Source: Pseudomonadota bacterium (lineage in GTDB: Bacteria > Pseudomonadota > Gammaproteobacteria > Burkholderiales > Burkholderiaceae_C). Taken from it: 64,000 nucleotides of DNA. The notes under the pieces were generated by a model. The model saw only the letters and a program-made list of their open reading frames with translations. It had not been told where the DNA came from and searched no databases. Every line of letters begins with the position of its first letter. The first letter of the stretch is position 1. Positions 1 to 8,758 of this stretch are shown here, piece after piece. Position numbers and translations under genes: made by a program. The stretch spans positions 219,081 to 283,080 of the forward strand of contig JAIUOW010000004.1 of assembly GCA_020161775.1 (NCBI GenBank), read 5' to 3'.

Positions 1-2
1 GC

Positions 3-728
3 GCCGGGCACACCCCCAAGGTCACCATCCCCTCGCCCACCATGCTGCACTTTCGCGGCGGGCGCGCCAGCATCAGCAAGGAAGCCTACCCCGAGCTGGA
101 CCCGGCCTTTTATGACGACGTGGCCAAGGCCTATGGGGACGAGCTGCGCAGCCTGGCCGCCGCCGGCTGCACCTATGTGCAGATGGACGACACCAACCTG
201 GCCTACCTGTGCGACGACAAGATGCGCGAGGCCGCCCGCCAGCGCGGTGACGACCCCAACGAGCTGCCGCACCGCTACGCCGCCTTCATCAACAAGGTGG
301 TGGCGCAAAAGCCCGCCGGCATGCTGCTGGCCATGCACCTGTGCCGCGGCAACTTCAAGAGCACGCACGCGGCAGCCGGCAACTACGAGCCCGTGGCCGA
401 GGCGCTGCTGAAGGAAATGAACCTGGACGCGTACTTCATGGAGTACGACGACGACCGTTCGGGCGACTTCAAGCCCCTGCGCTACCTGCCCAAGGGCAAG
501 ACCGTGGTGCTGGGTCTGGTGACCACCAAGTTCGGCAAGATGGAAAGCAAGGACGCGCTCAAGCGCCGCATCGAGGAAGCCGCGAAATACGCGCCCATGG
601 AGCAGTTGGCCCTGAGCCCGCAGTGCGGCTTTTCCAGCACCGTGCACGGCAACAACATTGCGGTGGAAGACCAGCGCAACAAGCTGCGCCTGGTGGTGGA
701 GACGGCGCAGGAAATGTGGGGCGGTTAA
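3..728 (+). CDS. MetE-like methyltransferase (cobalamin-independent methionine synthase C-terminal family), 5' partial
   Basis: The reading frame is open from base 3, so the gene begins before the window; 241 residues are visible. Motifs VQMDD, HLCRGN and SPQCGFSS are those of the zinc-dependent C-terminal domain of cobalamin-independent methionine synthase, in which His and Cys residues hold the zinc that activates a thiol for methylation. Stand-alone proteins of this type (the YxjG/YxjH group) are about 370 residues, so roughly the first third is missing. The true methyl donor cannot be read from sequence; these short forms often do not use the triglutamyl folate of MetE. The stop codon overlaps the stop of the convergent downstream gene by 4 bases. 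Confidence 0.88.
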   Translation, partial: AGHTPKVTIPSPTMLHFRGGRASISKEAYPELDPAFYDDVAKAYGDELRSLAAAGCTYVQMDDTNLAYLCDDKMREAARQRGDDPNELPHRYAAFINKVVAQKPAGMLLAMHLCRGNFKSTHAAAGNYEPVAEALLKEMNLDAYFMEYDDDRSGDFKPLRYLPKGKTVVLGLVTTKFGKMESKDALKRRIEEAAKYAPMEQLALSPQCGFSSTVHGNNIAVEDQRNKLRLVVETAQEMWGG

Positions 729-1999
729 CTGCCTGCCTGCTTCGAGTCCGTCCCCGAAACACCCGCCTCGGGCAGTACGACCAGCCCCGGGTGCTTGCTC
801 AGGGGCAGCACAGGCCCGTCGCCCACGCGGTAGCTGCCCAGTGCAACCAGATTGCCGGGGATGAACACGCGTTGCGATTCAGAGGAAAGCTTCAGGCTGA
901 AGTCTGAGCGGGCCTCGCGAATCTCGATGCCCTCCGAACACTTGCCCAACGCCAGCGGCTTTTCAAGGGCGGATGTGAGCTCGACGGAAACCATGCCGCC
1001 CATGCAATCCGCGACGTTCATCCAGTCGTGAACCGATGTTTTGCCGGGAAATTCGGCAGGCAGGCGAAGCAAAAACAATGCAGGCCCGGAATCACTGGGT
1101 CCGTACTCGATCACGCGCTGATGCATGCGGACAAATGTCAGTGCAGCCCCCCTGAGTTCTGCAGCAGGGGTAATGATTGAAGGCAATCCGCCATGCAATT
1201 GGGCGCATTCCGCGAGATCCAGCACGCCCTGGCGCATGTGAGGCAGCACGAGTTCGACGCAAGTACGGGCCGCCAATCCCATTTTCTTGGCACTGATTCG
1301 TTCAGCCAGCGCGGAAGTCCCGGGAAAGATGGCCTGTGCGGCACGCTGGTCCAGCCCGCCGTGAATATCAAACCTCAGAAGCTGAGGACTCCCGGGAGGC
1401 GCTCCTTCGACGAGTTCTGCATTGCACAGGAGCGCCAGCGAGCCCGCGTGTGCGTCAGGCACAACCATGGTCAGAATGCTGCCGTCCAGTGCCAGCAGCT
1501 CGACATCGACGGGACCGGAATTGAGAGCGGGCGCGAGGGTGACCTGACGGTCATCCCTTGCCAGCCGTTGGGTGATTTCCGTCACGCGCGATGCGTTCAC
1601 CCAGTCGTACCGGTACCTGGTTTCGCCACTTTTGGATTCGGACAGGTAGTTGAAATTGAGAGGGCCGCCGTAACGGGCGTACTCGGAGGTCAGGTCCACC
1701 GCTTTCTCCGGAAGGAAAACAGGCTCACGGGTCAGGCCCTGACGGAGCATCTTTTCCCGTGCCTGCGACCTTCCCTCGGGCAGATCGATGGGTGTCTGCG
1801 TCCGGGGAGCTTGGGAGCCACCGGTGCTCACGGATTTGCTTTCCGCAGGAGAAGGCCTGTCCAGTAGCGGCACGCGGGGCGGAGTGCCCTGCATGGGCGT
1901 GGGCAAAGCGCGCTTGGTGTCGGATGTTTCGGCCGATGTCCCAGCCGGCGATACAGGCCGGATGCCGGATATCAGGCTTGTGGTGCTGCTGCTGTTCAT
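725..1999 (-). CDS. Hypothetical protein with Pro/Ser/Thr-rich N-terminus
   Basis: A 424-residue protein that I do not recognise. The first 80 residues are low complexity and rich in Ser, Thr and Pro; the remainder looks globular, with alternating hydrophobic stretches and no clear transmembrane segment or Sec signal peptide. A good ribosome site (GGGAGG) lies 5 bases before the ATG. The sequence is less GC-biased than its neighbours, which suggests acquired or fast-evolving DNA. A disordered N-terminus without a signal peptide is seen in some type III effectors, but no secretion genes and no PIP-box promoter are visible, so that role is only a possibility. It has the same general look as the gene at 2889-4169. 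Confidence 0.7.
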   Translation of the reverse strand: MNSSSTTSLISGIRPVSPAGTSAETSDTKRALPTPMQGTPPRVPLLDRPSPAESKSVSTGGSQAPRTQTPIDLPEGRSQAREKMLRQGLTREPVFLPEKAVDLTSEYARYGGPLNFNYLSESKSGETRYRYDWVNASRVTEITQRLARDDRQVTLAPALNSGPVDVELLALDGSILTMVVPDAHAGSLALLCNAELVEGAPPGSPQLLRFDIHGGLDQRAAQAIFPGTSALAERISAKKMGLAARTCVELVLPHMRQGVLDLAECAQLHGGLPSIITPAAELRGAALTFVRMHQRVIEYGPSDSGPALFLLRLPAEFPGKTSVHDWMNVADCMGGMVSVELTSALEKPLALGKCSEGIEIREARSDFSLKLSSESQRVFIPGNLVALGSYRVGDGPVLPLSKHPGLVVLPEAGVSGTDSKQAGS

Positions 2000-2126
2000 A
2001 TGAGCCTCCCGGACCGAATGGAAAGGCGCGAGTCTATTTGGCGTAGGTCCGATCGTCGTTCAGACGGAAGTCTGTTCGCCCGGTCAGCGCGCGCCGGCTG
2101 GGCGGGCGGGACGGGAAACCTGATGC

Positions 2127-2777
2127 TCAGCGCTCGCCCGACGGCCGCTTGAACGCAGCGCGCGCGGCCAGCGCCTTGTCGCGCGTGGCGCAGCCTTCGT
2201 AGTGGTCGTTGACCAGGCCCATGGCCTGCATGAACGCATAGACGGTGGTGGGGCCCACAAAGCTCCAGCCGCGCTTTTTCAGGTCCTTGGAGATCGCCAC
2301 GGATTCGGGCGACGTGGTGATGGCGCGCAGGGCTTCGCGCGTGATGCGCCTGGGTCGCGACTTTGCATCGGGCTCATGCCGCCAGAAATACGCGGCCAGC
2401 GAGCCAAATTCGTCGCGTAACGCCAGCGCACGCTGCGCGTTGTTGATGGTCGATTCGATCTTGCCGCGGTGCCGCACGATGCCGGCATCGTTGACCAGCC
2501 GCTCCACGTCTTTCGCGCCAAAGCGCGCCACCCGCGCCGCGTCGAAATTGGCAAAGCCTTTGCGGAAGGCCTCGCGCTTGTTCAGGATGGTCAGCCAGCT
2601 CAGGCCGCTCTGGAAGCCTTCCAGGCAGATTTTTTCAAACAGCCGGCGGTCGTCCGCGACGGGAAAGCCCCATTCGCTGTCGTGGTAGTCGCGGTACAAC
2701 GGCGTGGCCTGGCACCAGGTGCAGCGGGCGATGTGGTCGTCGTCGGTATACAGGCCGTCGGGCAAGGTGAGGGTCAT
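2127..2777 (-). CDS. tag: DNA-3-methyladenine glycosylase I
   Basis: This protein excises 3-methyladenine from alkylated DNA, the first step of base-excision repair. The 216 residues match the usual Tag length (about 190) with a short C-terminal extension. The N-terminal RCTWC...YHDSEWG segment and the C-terminal HYEGC segment carry the Cys/His residues that form the Tag zinc snap, and LEGFQSGLSW holds the conserved glutamate of the base pocket. The ATG at 2777 was chosen because Tag homologues begin only a few residues before the RC motif; a frame extending to 2843 is also open but adds a non-conserved leader. It is flanked by two unrelated hypothetical genes on the same strand. Confidence 0.95.
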   Translation of the reverse strand: MTLTLPDGLYTDDDHIARCTWCQATPLYRDYHDSEWGFPVADDRRLFEKICLEGFQSGLSWLTILNKREAFRKGFANFDAARVARFGAKDVERLVNDAGIVRHRGKIESTINNAQRALALRDEFGSLAAYFWRHEPDAKSRPRRITREALRAITTSPESVAISKDLKKRGWSFVGPTTVYAFMQAMGLVNDHYEGCATRDKALAARAAFKRPSGER

Positions 2778-2888
2778 AAGGGGCGGGCGTTCAGCGCAGT
2801 GCAGTGTAGGGCAGTGCCGCTGCGCCGGCGCCAATCGGCTCAATGATCGCGTTGCAGGGCAGACCGGTCACCCTGGCATGAACAAGCC

Positions 2889-4169
2889 CTAACCCAGTTC
2901 GACCCGCCTCTTGGTCACGTCCACCACCGTGACACCGCCTGGAAACTGCACCTTGATCTGGTTGGCCTTTCGGCCGTGCTCCACGAAGGTGCAGGCCTTG
3001 CCATCGACGCGCAGATGCTCGCCCCTGCGCGTGGGGCGCAACTCGTCCATGGTCAGGCGCGTGCCCTGCGCTGGCGCCACCGGTGCCGAAGCTGACGCCG
3101 GCTTGCGCACCATGATCGCGTCAAAGGCAACATCGCACTTCACCTTGCCCAGATCCAGATAGAACTCGTACCGCGGGTCCGGCCCCGCGCGCAGGACAAA
3201 GACCCGCGACGCCTCCAGCTCACCCGTAAGGCCGTCCACCACGCCCAGCATGTCAGGCGGCCACCGCAGGGAATCGCCGTCGGCGGAAGGCGGCGCCCAG
3301 GCGGCTGAAAAGACCAGCTCTTTCTCGGTCCGGCGCTGATAGTGCGCGGGCAGGCACAGCTGCACGCTGCTGGCGCCGGCGCCGCTGCCTGCGTGCCACC
3401 GGGTGTGCATCAGCACGTTGTCACCCGGGCGCAAATGCACCGACAGGTCCTTGAGCGGCGCGAACAGCTTGCCCGCAATCGGCTCCTGCGGCGCGCAGGC
3501 CGGCCCCATGGGCAGCACCGCCAGGCAGAAAGCCTCGGCCGTTTGCAATGGGACCAGCACCATGGATGCGCGGATGTCGGGCGCGCGCGTGACGAAAGCA
3601 TCGCGCCAGTGCAGCCGGTCGTATGGCGTGCCCACCTGGATCAGCACGCCTTCGGGCCTGCCGCCCACCCGGGTGCAGCCAATCACTGCAGCGGGAAAGC
3701 ACGGCGAATCACCCGTCTCAAGGCGCCGGGTCATCCACAAAGGACGATCGGGGATGACCAGCTGGCCGGTGTCCTTGAAAAGTGCCTTCAGCGGCAGTGC
3801 CACTGCGCCCTGCGCCGCGAGCTTGCTGCCCGGGGTCATGTCCGGGTTGCCGCGCATGAACTGCGCCAGCAACTCGTCAGCTCCGGTGCGTTGCGTGCGC
3901 ACCTTGTACGCGTCCCGCCTTGAAAGCTCGGGCGGTCGCGTGCCTTTCAGGACATGAAAGATCACCGGCCCGGGCGGCGTGCCGGGCGACACCGGCTCGA
4001 AGGTCTTGCGGTCGTTGCCCGCCTGCTGCGTGGGCTGCATGTGTACAACGCGGGGCGGCCCAACGACGTCCGACACGCGAACGGTCGGCGCAGGCCCGGG
4101 TCGGGCATCACCAGCCGGAGGTTTTGCAGAGGGTTGCACGGGGCCCTGTGCGGCGCGGGAAGCTTGCAT
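2889..4169 (-). CDS. Hypothetical protein with Pro/Ala-rich N-terminus
   Basis: A 426-residue protein that I do not recognise. The first 60 or so residues are Pro/Ala-rich and probably disordered. The middle contains beta-rich hydrophobic stretches, and the last 50 residues (GEHLRVDGKACTF onward) look like a small beta-barrel. No signal peptide or membrane helix is apparent. The frame stays open to 4547, but that extension lies antisense to the isomerase gene and is not credible; the ATG at 4169 is the first that clears it. Like the gene at 725-1999 it resembles neither metabolic neighbour, and the two sit either side of tag. An effector-like role is speculation. Confidence 0.68.
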   Translation of the reverse strand: MQASRAAQGPVQPSAKPPAGDARPGPAPTVRVSDVVGPPRVVHMQPTQQAGNDRKTFEPVSPGTPPGPVIFHVLKGTRPPELSRRDAYKVRTQRTGADELLAQFMRGNPDMTPGSKLAAQGAVALPLKALFKDTGQLVIPDRPLWMTRRLETGDSPCFPAAVIGCTRVGGRPEGVLIQVGTPYDRLHWRDAFVTRAPDIRASMVLVPLQTAEAFCLAVLPMGPACAPQEPIAGKLFAPLKDLSVHLRPGDNVLMHTRWHAGSGAGASSVQLCLPAHYQRRTEKELVFSAAWAPPSADGDSLRWPPDMLGVVDGLTGELEASRVFVLRAGPDPRYEFYLDLGKVKCDVAFDAIMVRKPASASAPVAPAQGTRLTMDELRPTRRGEHLRVDGKACTFVEHGRKANQIKVQFPGGVTVVDVTKRRVELG

Positions 4170-4238
4170 GACGGTCCGATGTAGAGTGTGAATCGCGATG
4201 GTGCCCGCCTGCGGTGGGTGGACGCCACATCCGAAAGC

Positions 4239-4844
4239 ATGGCTACGCTGCACTTTTATTTCGACTTCATCTCGCCGTTTGGCTACTTCGCGTCGCTGCG
4301 CGTGCAGGACATCGCACGCCGCCATGGCCGCACGGTGGAATGGCACGCCATGCTGCTGGGCGTGTCGGTGCTGAAGGTGATGGGCCTCAAGCCGCTGCTG
4401 GACACACCGCTCAAGGGCGACTACATCCGCCGCGATGCGCAGCGCTACATTCGCCGCCACGGCCTGGTGCTCAAGCGCGGCCTGGACGACCCGGTGATGG
4501 ATCCGCGCGCCGCCGGGCGCGCGTTCCACTACGTCAAGCACCACCACCCTGCCCTGGCCGCGCCGCTGGCGCAGGCCCTGTATGACGCCTACTGGGCCGA
4601 AGGCCAGGACCTGTCCACGGCGGACGCCATCGCCGCCGTGCCCCTGCCCGCGGGGCTGGACGCCGGCTGGCTGCGCGCGGGCATTGCCAGCGACGAGGCC
4701 GGCGCGCTGCTGCGCAGCGCGGTGGATGCGTCACTGAAAGCGGGCATCTTCGGCTCGCCCACCGTGGTGGTGGATGGCGAGCCGTTCTGGGGTGTGGACA
4801 AGCTGGGCTTGCTGGAGGAATGGCTGGATTGCGGTGGGTGGTAA
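4239..4844 (+). CDS. 2-hydroxychromene-2-carboxylate isomerase family protein (DsbA fold)
   Basis: A 201-residue thioredoxin-fold protein of the HCCA isomerase / kappa-class glutathione transferase group. The N-terminal FYFDFISPFGYF has the SP pair at the position of the activated serine of these enzymes instead of a DsbA CxxC. Near the C-terminus GSPTVVVDGEPFWG carries the cis-proline of the fold and the family's DGE-FWG signature. In naphthalene degraders this enzyme opens 2-hydroxychromene-2-carboxylate using glutathione; no other naphthalene genes are nearby, so the substrate here is unknown. The ATG at 4239 starts exactly at the conserved first beta strand; the longer frame from 4188 adds a non-conserved leader. 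Confidence 0.9.
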   Translation: MATLHFYFDFISPFGYFASLRVQDIARRHGRTVEWHAMLLGVSVLKVMGLKPLLDTPLKGDYIRRDAQRYIRRHGLVLKRGLDDPVMDPRAAGRAFHYVKHHHPALAAPLAQALYDAYWAEGQDLSTADAIAAVPLPAGLDAGWLRAGIASDEAGALLRSAVDASLKAGIFGSPTVVVDGEPFWGVDKLGLLEEWLDCGGW

Positions 4845-4854
4845 GCGTGCCGCG

Positions 4855-5652
4855 TTACGCCCCCGGCATCCCCACTCCTCCCGTCTCCAGTCCGGCCTTC
4901 AGCTCCTGCGCCAGCACGCCCTTCCATTCAGCGATGACGGATTCCGTCACCACCGATGCATGCGCGGCAATGCTCAGCGCCAGGCAGGGCGCGCCGCTGG
5001 CGCTGGGTATGGCCAGCCCCAGGCCAAAGCCGTCGGCCACCACCGTGCCCTGGCTCACCGCAAAGCCGGTCTTGCGCGTCTGGCGCACGGCCCGGCGCAG
5101 GCTGTCGGGCGTGAGCCGCGGGTACGGCTGCAGGCCCGGCGCGATGAGCGCAATGACCTGTTCGCAATGCGCGTCGTCCAGCGCGGCCAGCAGCGTGGTG
5201 GCGCCCGCGCCCACGCCCAGCAGGCGGCGCTGGCCCACCTCCACCGGCACAAAGCGCATCAGCGCCTGGCTGTCGGCCTTGGCCAGGCACACGGCCTCCA
5301 CCCCGCTCCGGCGCATGAGGTAGGCCGTGGCGCCGGTGCGCCGCGAAATGGTGGCCACCACCGGCCGCCAGTGCGCCACCTCCAGCGCGCTGGCCGACGG
5401 CGCCAGCGCCAGCTCGTGCACCAGCTCGCCCATGCGGTAACGTTTGCCGGCGTCAGGCTCGCCGGCCAGCCGTTCGTCCACCAGGCAGCGCAGGATGCGG
5501 TGCGCGGTGGACCGCGCCAGACCGCAGCTGCGCGCCACCTCGGCCAGCGTGGCACCCTCGGGGCCGGCCTGGCCGATGGCGCGCAGCACCGCAGCCGCGC
5601 GGCGGATGGCCTGGGTGCCGCCAGCGGCGGCTTCTTCAACAGAAGTGTCCAT
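4855..5652 (-). CDS. IclR-family transcriptional regulator
   Basis: A 265-residue regulator with an N-terminal winged helix (residues about 15-75, recognition helix in LARSTAHRILRCL) and a C-terminal IclR effector domain. Family members bind small organic acids, often substrates of the adjacent operon. It is divergent from the tctC-SDR-acyl-CoA dehydrogenase operon starting at 5804, separated by 151 bp, which is the usual place for an IclR regulator of a catabolic operon; control of that operon is inferred. The ATG at 5652 places about 15 residues before the helix-turn-helix; the open frame to 6228 is antisense to tctC and was rejected. Confidence 0.93.
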   Translation of the reverse strand: MDTSVEEAAAGGTQAIRRAAAVLRAIGQAGPEGATLAEVARSCGLARSTAHRILRCLVDERLAGEPDAGKRYRMGELVHELALAPSASALEVAHWRPVVATISRRTGATAYLMRRSGVEAVCLAKADSQALMRFVPVEVGQRRLLGVGAGATTLLAALDDAHCEQVIALIAPGLQPYPRLTPDSLRRAVRQTRKTGFAVSQGTVVADGFGLGLAIPSASGAPCLALSIAAHASVVTESVIAEWKGVLAQELKAGLETGGVGMPGA

Positions 5653-5803
5653 GATGTGGAACAGTTGGAATCGGGCTTTCCCTTGGGTTTGCAGTACGGG
5701 ACTGGTACCACAGACCCTGGGCGTGTGAAATCCAGTATCCCACGATGTGGTTACACCCCATCCTTTCCCGACTCTTTCCCGACATGAACGACAGGAGCAC
5801 ACC

Positions 5804-6781
5804 ATGAGCACAACCCCTTGCAGCCGCCGCCGCGGCCTGATGCTGGCCGCCGCGTTGACGGGCATGGCCGCCTGGCCACTGGCCGCGACCGCGCAGGCCC
5901 CCACCGACAAGCCGCTGCGCATCGTTGTGCCGTTTGGCCCCGGCGGCTCCGACACACTGGCGCGCGCCATGGCCGAAAAGCTCAGCACCCAGCTCAAGCA
6001 GCCGGTCATTGTGGAAAACAAGCCCGGCGCGGCCGCGCTGATCGGCTCGGAATACGTGGCGGCCCAGCCGGCCGACGGCAACACCATCCTGTTCCTGGGC
6101 GGCGGCAGCCTGACGCCGGTGCTCATCAAGGACCTGAAGTTCAACCTGCTCAAGGCCATGCGCCCGGTGGTGTGCGTGGCGCGTGGCGGCATGACGCTGA
6201 TGGTGCCCGGCACCCTGCCCGTCAACAACTTCAGGGAGTTCGTGGACTACGCCAGGAAGAACCCCGGCAAGATCAATTTCAGCTACACCGCCGGCAGCAT
6301 CCTGCTGGGCAGCGAGATGCTGAAGTCGCGCGCAGGCTTTGACGCCACCGCCATCCCCTACAAGGGCTCCACCCAGGTGGCCACCGCACTGATCGCGGGC
6401 GAGATCCAGATGGGCATCGATGTGCCGCTGTTTTACGTGGGCATGATCAAGGAAGGCCGCATCAAGGCGCTGGCGCATGGCGCCTCGGAGCGCTCCCCCT
6501 CGCTGCCCGACGTGCCTACGCTGGCCGAGGTGGGCGTGCCCGACCTGACGTTTGCGTTCTCGTTTGGCTTCTGGGCGCCAGCGGGCACGCCGGACGCCGC
6601 CATCAACCGGCTCAACACCGCCTTCAACGCCGTGCTGAAGGAACCCGACATCCGTGCCCGCCTGGCGCAGGCCGGCGTGGTGCCGGTGGGCGGCGCACCC
6701 GAGGTGCATTCGCGCCAGGTGTCAGACGAGCAGAACATGTGGGCCCAGGCCGCCGCCAAGATTGGCTACAAGCCGGAGTAA
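5804..6781 (+). CDS. Bug-family tripartite tricarboxylate transporter substrate-binding protein (TctC type)
   Basis: A 325-residue periplasmic binding protein. The N-terminus has paired arginines followed by a hydrophobic run ending in ATAQA, a plausible signal peptide of about 31 residues. The mature protein opens with PLRIVVPFGPGGSDTLAR, the family's first ligand loop, and later carries the VENKPGA motif typical of Bug proteins. These bind carboxylates, often via loops that contact a carboxyl group. No tctA/tctB membrane genes lie nearby, as is usual for orphan Bug genes in beta-proteobacteria. An AGGAG site sits 6 bases before the ATG. First gene of a co-directional catabolic operon running to 11776. 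Confidence 0.93.
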   Translation: MSTTPCSRRRGLMLAAALTGMAAWPLAATAQAPTDKPLRIVVPFGPGGSDTLARAMAEKLSTQLKQPVIVENKPGAAALIGSEYVAAQPADGNTILFLGGGSLTPVLIKDLKFNLLKAMRPVVCVARGGMTLMVPGTLPVNNFREFVDYARKNPGKINFSYTAGSILLGSEMLKSRAGFDATAIPYKGSTQVATALIAGEIQMGIDVPLFYVGMIKEGRIKALAHGASERSPSLPDVPTLAEVGVPDLTFAFSFGFWAPAGTPDAAINRLNTAFNAVLKEPDIRARLAQAGVVPVGGAPEVHSRQVSDEQNMWAQAAAKIGYKPE

Positions 6782-6791
6782 AGCGGCACCC

Positions 6792-7604
6792 ATGTTTTCG
6801 TTGAAGGACAAGACCGTCGTCGTGACCGGCGGCGGCAAGGGCATTGGCCGCGGCATTGCGCTGGCCCTGGCGCGCTGCGGCGCGCAGGTGGTGGTCAGCG
6901 GGCGCGACGCTGCGGCACTGGACGCCACGGTGGCGGACCTGCAGGCGCTGGGCGCGCATGCGCTGGCCGTGCCGGGCGACATCACCCAGCACAGCGGCCG
7001 CCAGGGGTTGATTGACGCCACGCTGGCGCGCTTTGGCGCCCTCCACGGCTGGATCAACAACGCGGGCAGCGCGGCGCCGGCCGACGTGGGCCCGCTGGAC
7101 ACGATTGACGAAGGCCAGTGGGACCGCGTGATGGACCTGAACCTGAAGGCCGCGTTCTTTGCGGCGCAGGCGGCGGCGCGGGCCATGGCGGCCGGCACAG
7201 GCCGGGGCGGCAGCATCGTCAACATCAGCTCGCGCAGCGCCTCTTACCCCAACCCCGGCACCGGCCACTATGGCGCGGCCAAGGCGGCGCTGGAAAACCT
7301 CACACGCACCATGGCCGCCGAATGGGGCCACCTGGGCATCCGCGTGAACGCGGTGGCGCCCGGCGTGGTGATGACCGACGAACTGGCCAGAACACTGAAC
7401 ACGCCCGAGCGCATCCGCCGCCAGGTGGACACCGTGCCGCTGCAGCGCCTGGGCACGCCCGACGACATCGGCCCGCTGTGCGCCTACCTGGTCAGCGACG
7501 AATCTGCGTGGACCAGTGGCGCGCTGATCCCTGTGAACGGCGGCAGCTTCGTGCCCATGGGCTACCTGAGCTACCTGCACCGCGTGAACCAACAGGCAAC
7601 ATGA
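6792..7604 (+). CDS. SDR-family oxidoreductase
   Basis: A 270-residue short-chain dehydrogenase. TGGGKGIG (residues about 13-20) is the NAD(P)-binding glycine motif, NNAGS marks the central strand, and SSRSASYPNPGTGHYGAAK supplies the catalytic Ser, Tyr and Lys (YxxxK). The C-terminal MTDE and GGSFVPMG segments are typical of alcohol or 3-hydroxyacyl-CoA dehydrogenases. It follows tctC by 10 bases, and its stop overlaps the next start (ATGA). Given acyl-CoA dehydrogenases and an enoyl-CoA hydratase downstream, oxidation of a 3-hydroxyacyl-CoA or other hydroxy intermediate is the likely role; this is inferred from context. Confidence 0.92.
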   Translation: MFSLKDKTVVVTGGGKGIGRGIALALARCGAQVVVSGRDAAALDATVADLQALGAHALAVPGDITQHSGRQGLIDATLARFGALHGWINNAGSAAPADVGPLDTIDEGQWDRVMDLNLKAAFFAAQAAARAMAAGTGRGGSIVNISSRSASYPNPGTGHYGAAKAALENLTRTMAAEWGHLGIRVNAVAPGVVMTDELARTLNTPERIRRQVDTVPLQRLGTPDDIGPLCAYLVSDESAWTSGALIPVNGGSFVPMGYLSYLHRVNQQAT

Positions 7605-8758
7605 ATTTCAACTGGACCGAAGAACAGGCCGCGCTGCGCAGCCGCGTGCGCGCCCTGCTGGCGCGCGAGCTGCCGCCCGACTGGGAACACATCTGCCGCC
7701 ATGGCCCCGGCTCGCCCGAGCAAACCGCCTTCTCGCTTGGGTTTTGCCCCAAGCTGGCGGCCGAGGGCCTGCTGGTGCCGCACTGGCCGGTCGAACACGG
7801 CGGGCGCGGTGCACCGGCGTGGGAGCATTTCATCGTGGGCGAGGAGCTGTTTGCCGCCGGTGAGCCGCGCGGGCCGCAGTACATGAACGTGAACTTCATC
7901 GGTGCCACGCTCATGAAATACGGCACGCCCGAGCAGCAGGCACGCTACCTGCCGCCCATGGCGGCAGGCCAGGCCGTGTGGTGCCAGGGCTTCTCGGAAC
8001 CGTCGGCCGGCTCGGACCTGGCCGCGCTGGCCACCCGCGCCGAGGCGCGCGGGGACGCGTATGTGATCAACGGCGGCAAGGTCTGGACGTCCTACGCCGG
8101 CATGGCGCAGACCTGCTTCCTGCTGGCGCGCACCGGCTCGGGCAAGGGCGGCATCGCCATCTTCCTGGTGCCCATGGACACGCCGGGCATCACGGTGCGC
8201 GCGATTCCGTCGCTGATCGGCCATGGTGACATCCATGAGGTGTTCTTTGACAACGTGGTGGTGCCCGCCAGCGCACGCCTGGGCGAAGAAGGCCAGGCCT
8301 GGGCCATCATCAGCTACGCGCTGGGGCTGGAACGCGTGGGGCTGGCGCGCTATGCGTTTTCACGCCGGGTGCTGGACCGCATGGTGGGCGAGTTGCACGC
8401 ACAGGGCCTGTTCACAGACGATGCCGTGCGTACCCAGGCCGCCCGCGCGCTGGCGGCGTGCGAGGCCGCGCGGCTGCTGGTGTACCGCGTGGTGGACCAG
8501 CGCGCACGCGGCCTGCCGCCCACAGCCGAAGCCAACCTGGCACGCGTGGCCGTGGTGGCGGCCGACCATGCGGTGGCCGACTTTGCGCTGGATCATTTTG
8601 GCGACGCGCTGTGCGGCGACGGCTGGCCGCTGGTGCTGGCCCACCACGAGCGCGCCATTGCCGCCGGCATTGCATCGGGCGCGGCAGAGATCCAGCTGAA
8701 CCTGGTGGCGCACGAATGGCTTCAACTTCCCCGTGAACCCAGGCTGGAGCGCGCATGA
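7601..8758 (+). CDS. Acyl-CoA dehydrogenase family protein, large subunit of a probable heteromeric pair
   Basis: A 385-residue acyl-CoA dehydrogenase. WCQGFSEPSAGSDLAAL is the FAD/substrate-binding signature and VINGGKVWTSYAG the following strand region. The C-terminal helical domain lacks the usual RRQFG segment and the terminal catalytic loop, which are instead present in the next, shorter gene. Steroid-degrading bacteria use alpha2-beta2 enzymes built from such complementary subunits. The start and stop both overlap neighbours by 4 bases, so translation is coupled to the SDR before it and the partner after it. The substrate is probably a CoA ester made by the CoA transferase at 9684. Confidence 0.93.
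   Translation: MNFNWTEEQAALRSRVRALLARELPPDWEHICRHGPGSPEQTAFSLGFCPKLAAEGLLVPHWPVEHGGRGAPAWEHFIVGEELFAAGEPRGPQYMNVNFIGATLMKYGTPEQQARYLPPMAAGQAVWCQGFSEPSAGSDLAALATRAEARGDAYVINGGKVWTSYAGMAQTCFLLARTGSGKGGIAIFLVPMDTPGITVRAIPSLIGHGDIHEVFFDNVVVPASARLGEEGQAWAIISYALGLERVGLARYAFSRRVLDRMVGELHAQGLFTDDAVRTQAARALAACEAARLLVYRVVDQRARGLPPTAEANLARVAVVAADHAVADFALDHFGDALCGDGWPLVLAHHERAIAAGIASGAAEIQLNLVAHEWLQLPREPRLERA

Noticed and set aside
2061-2074. CAGAC-GGAA-GTCTG hairpin upstream of the hypothetical gene at 725-1999
   Set aside because: Only a 5-bp stem; too short to call an operator or RNA element without conservation data.
2000-2126. Search for a PIP-box (TTCG-N16-TTCG) to support a type III effector role for the unknown proteins
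   Set aside because: No second TTCG at the right spacing here, nor upstream of the genes at 2889-4169 and 32817-33611.
4170-4547. Upstream extension of the hypothetical gene at 2889-4169 to 4547
   Set aside because: The extension runs antisense through the well-supported isomerase gene and has no ribosome site.
5653-5803. Short dyads (GTAC...GTAC, CCAC-GAT-GTGG) in the IclR-tctC gap as IclR operators
   Set aside because: Arms of only four bases, common by chance; a real IclR site is likely here but cannot be placed.
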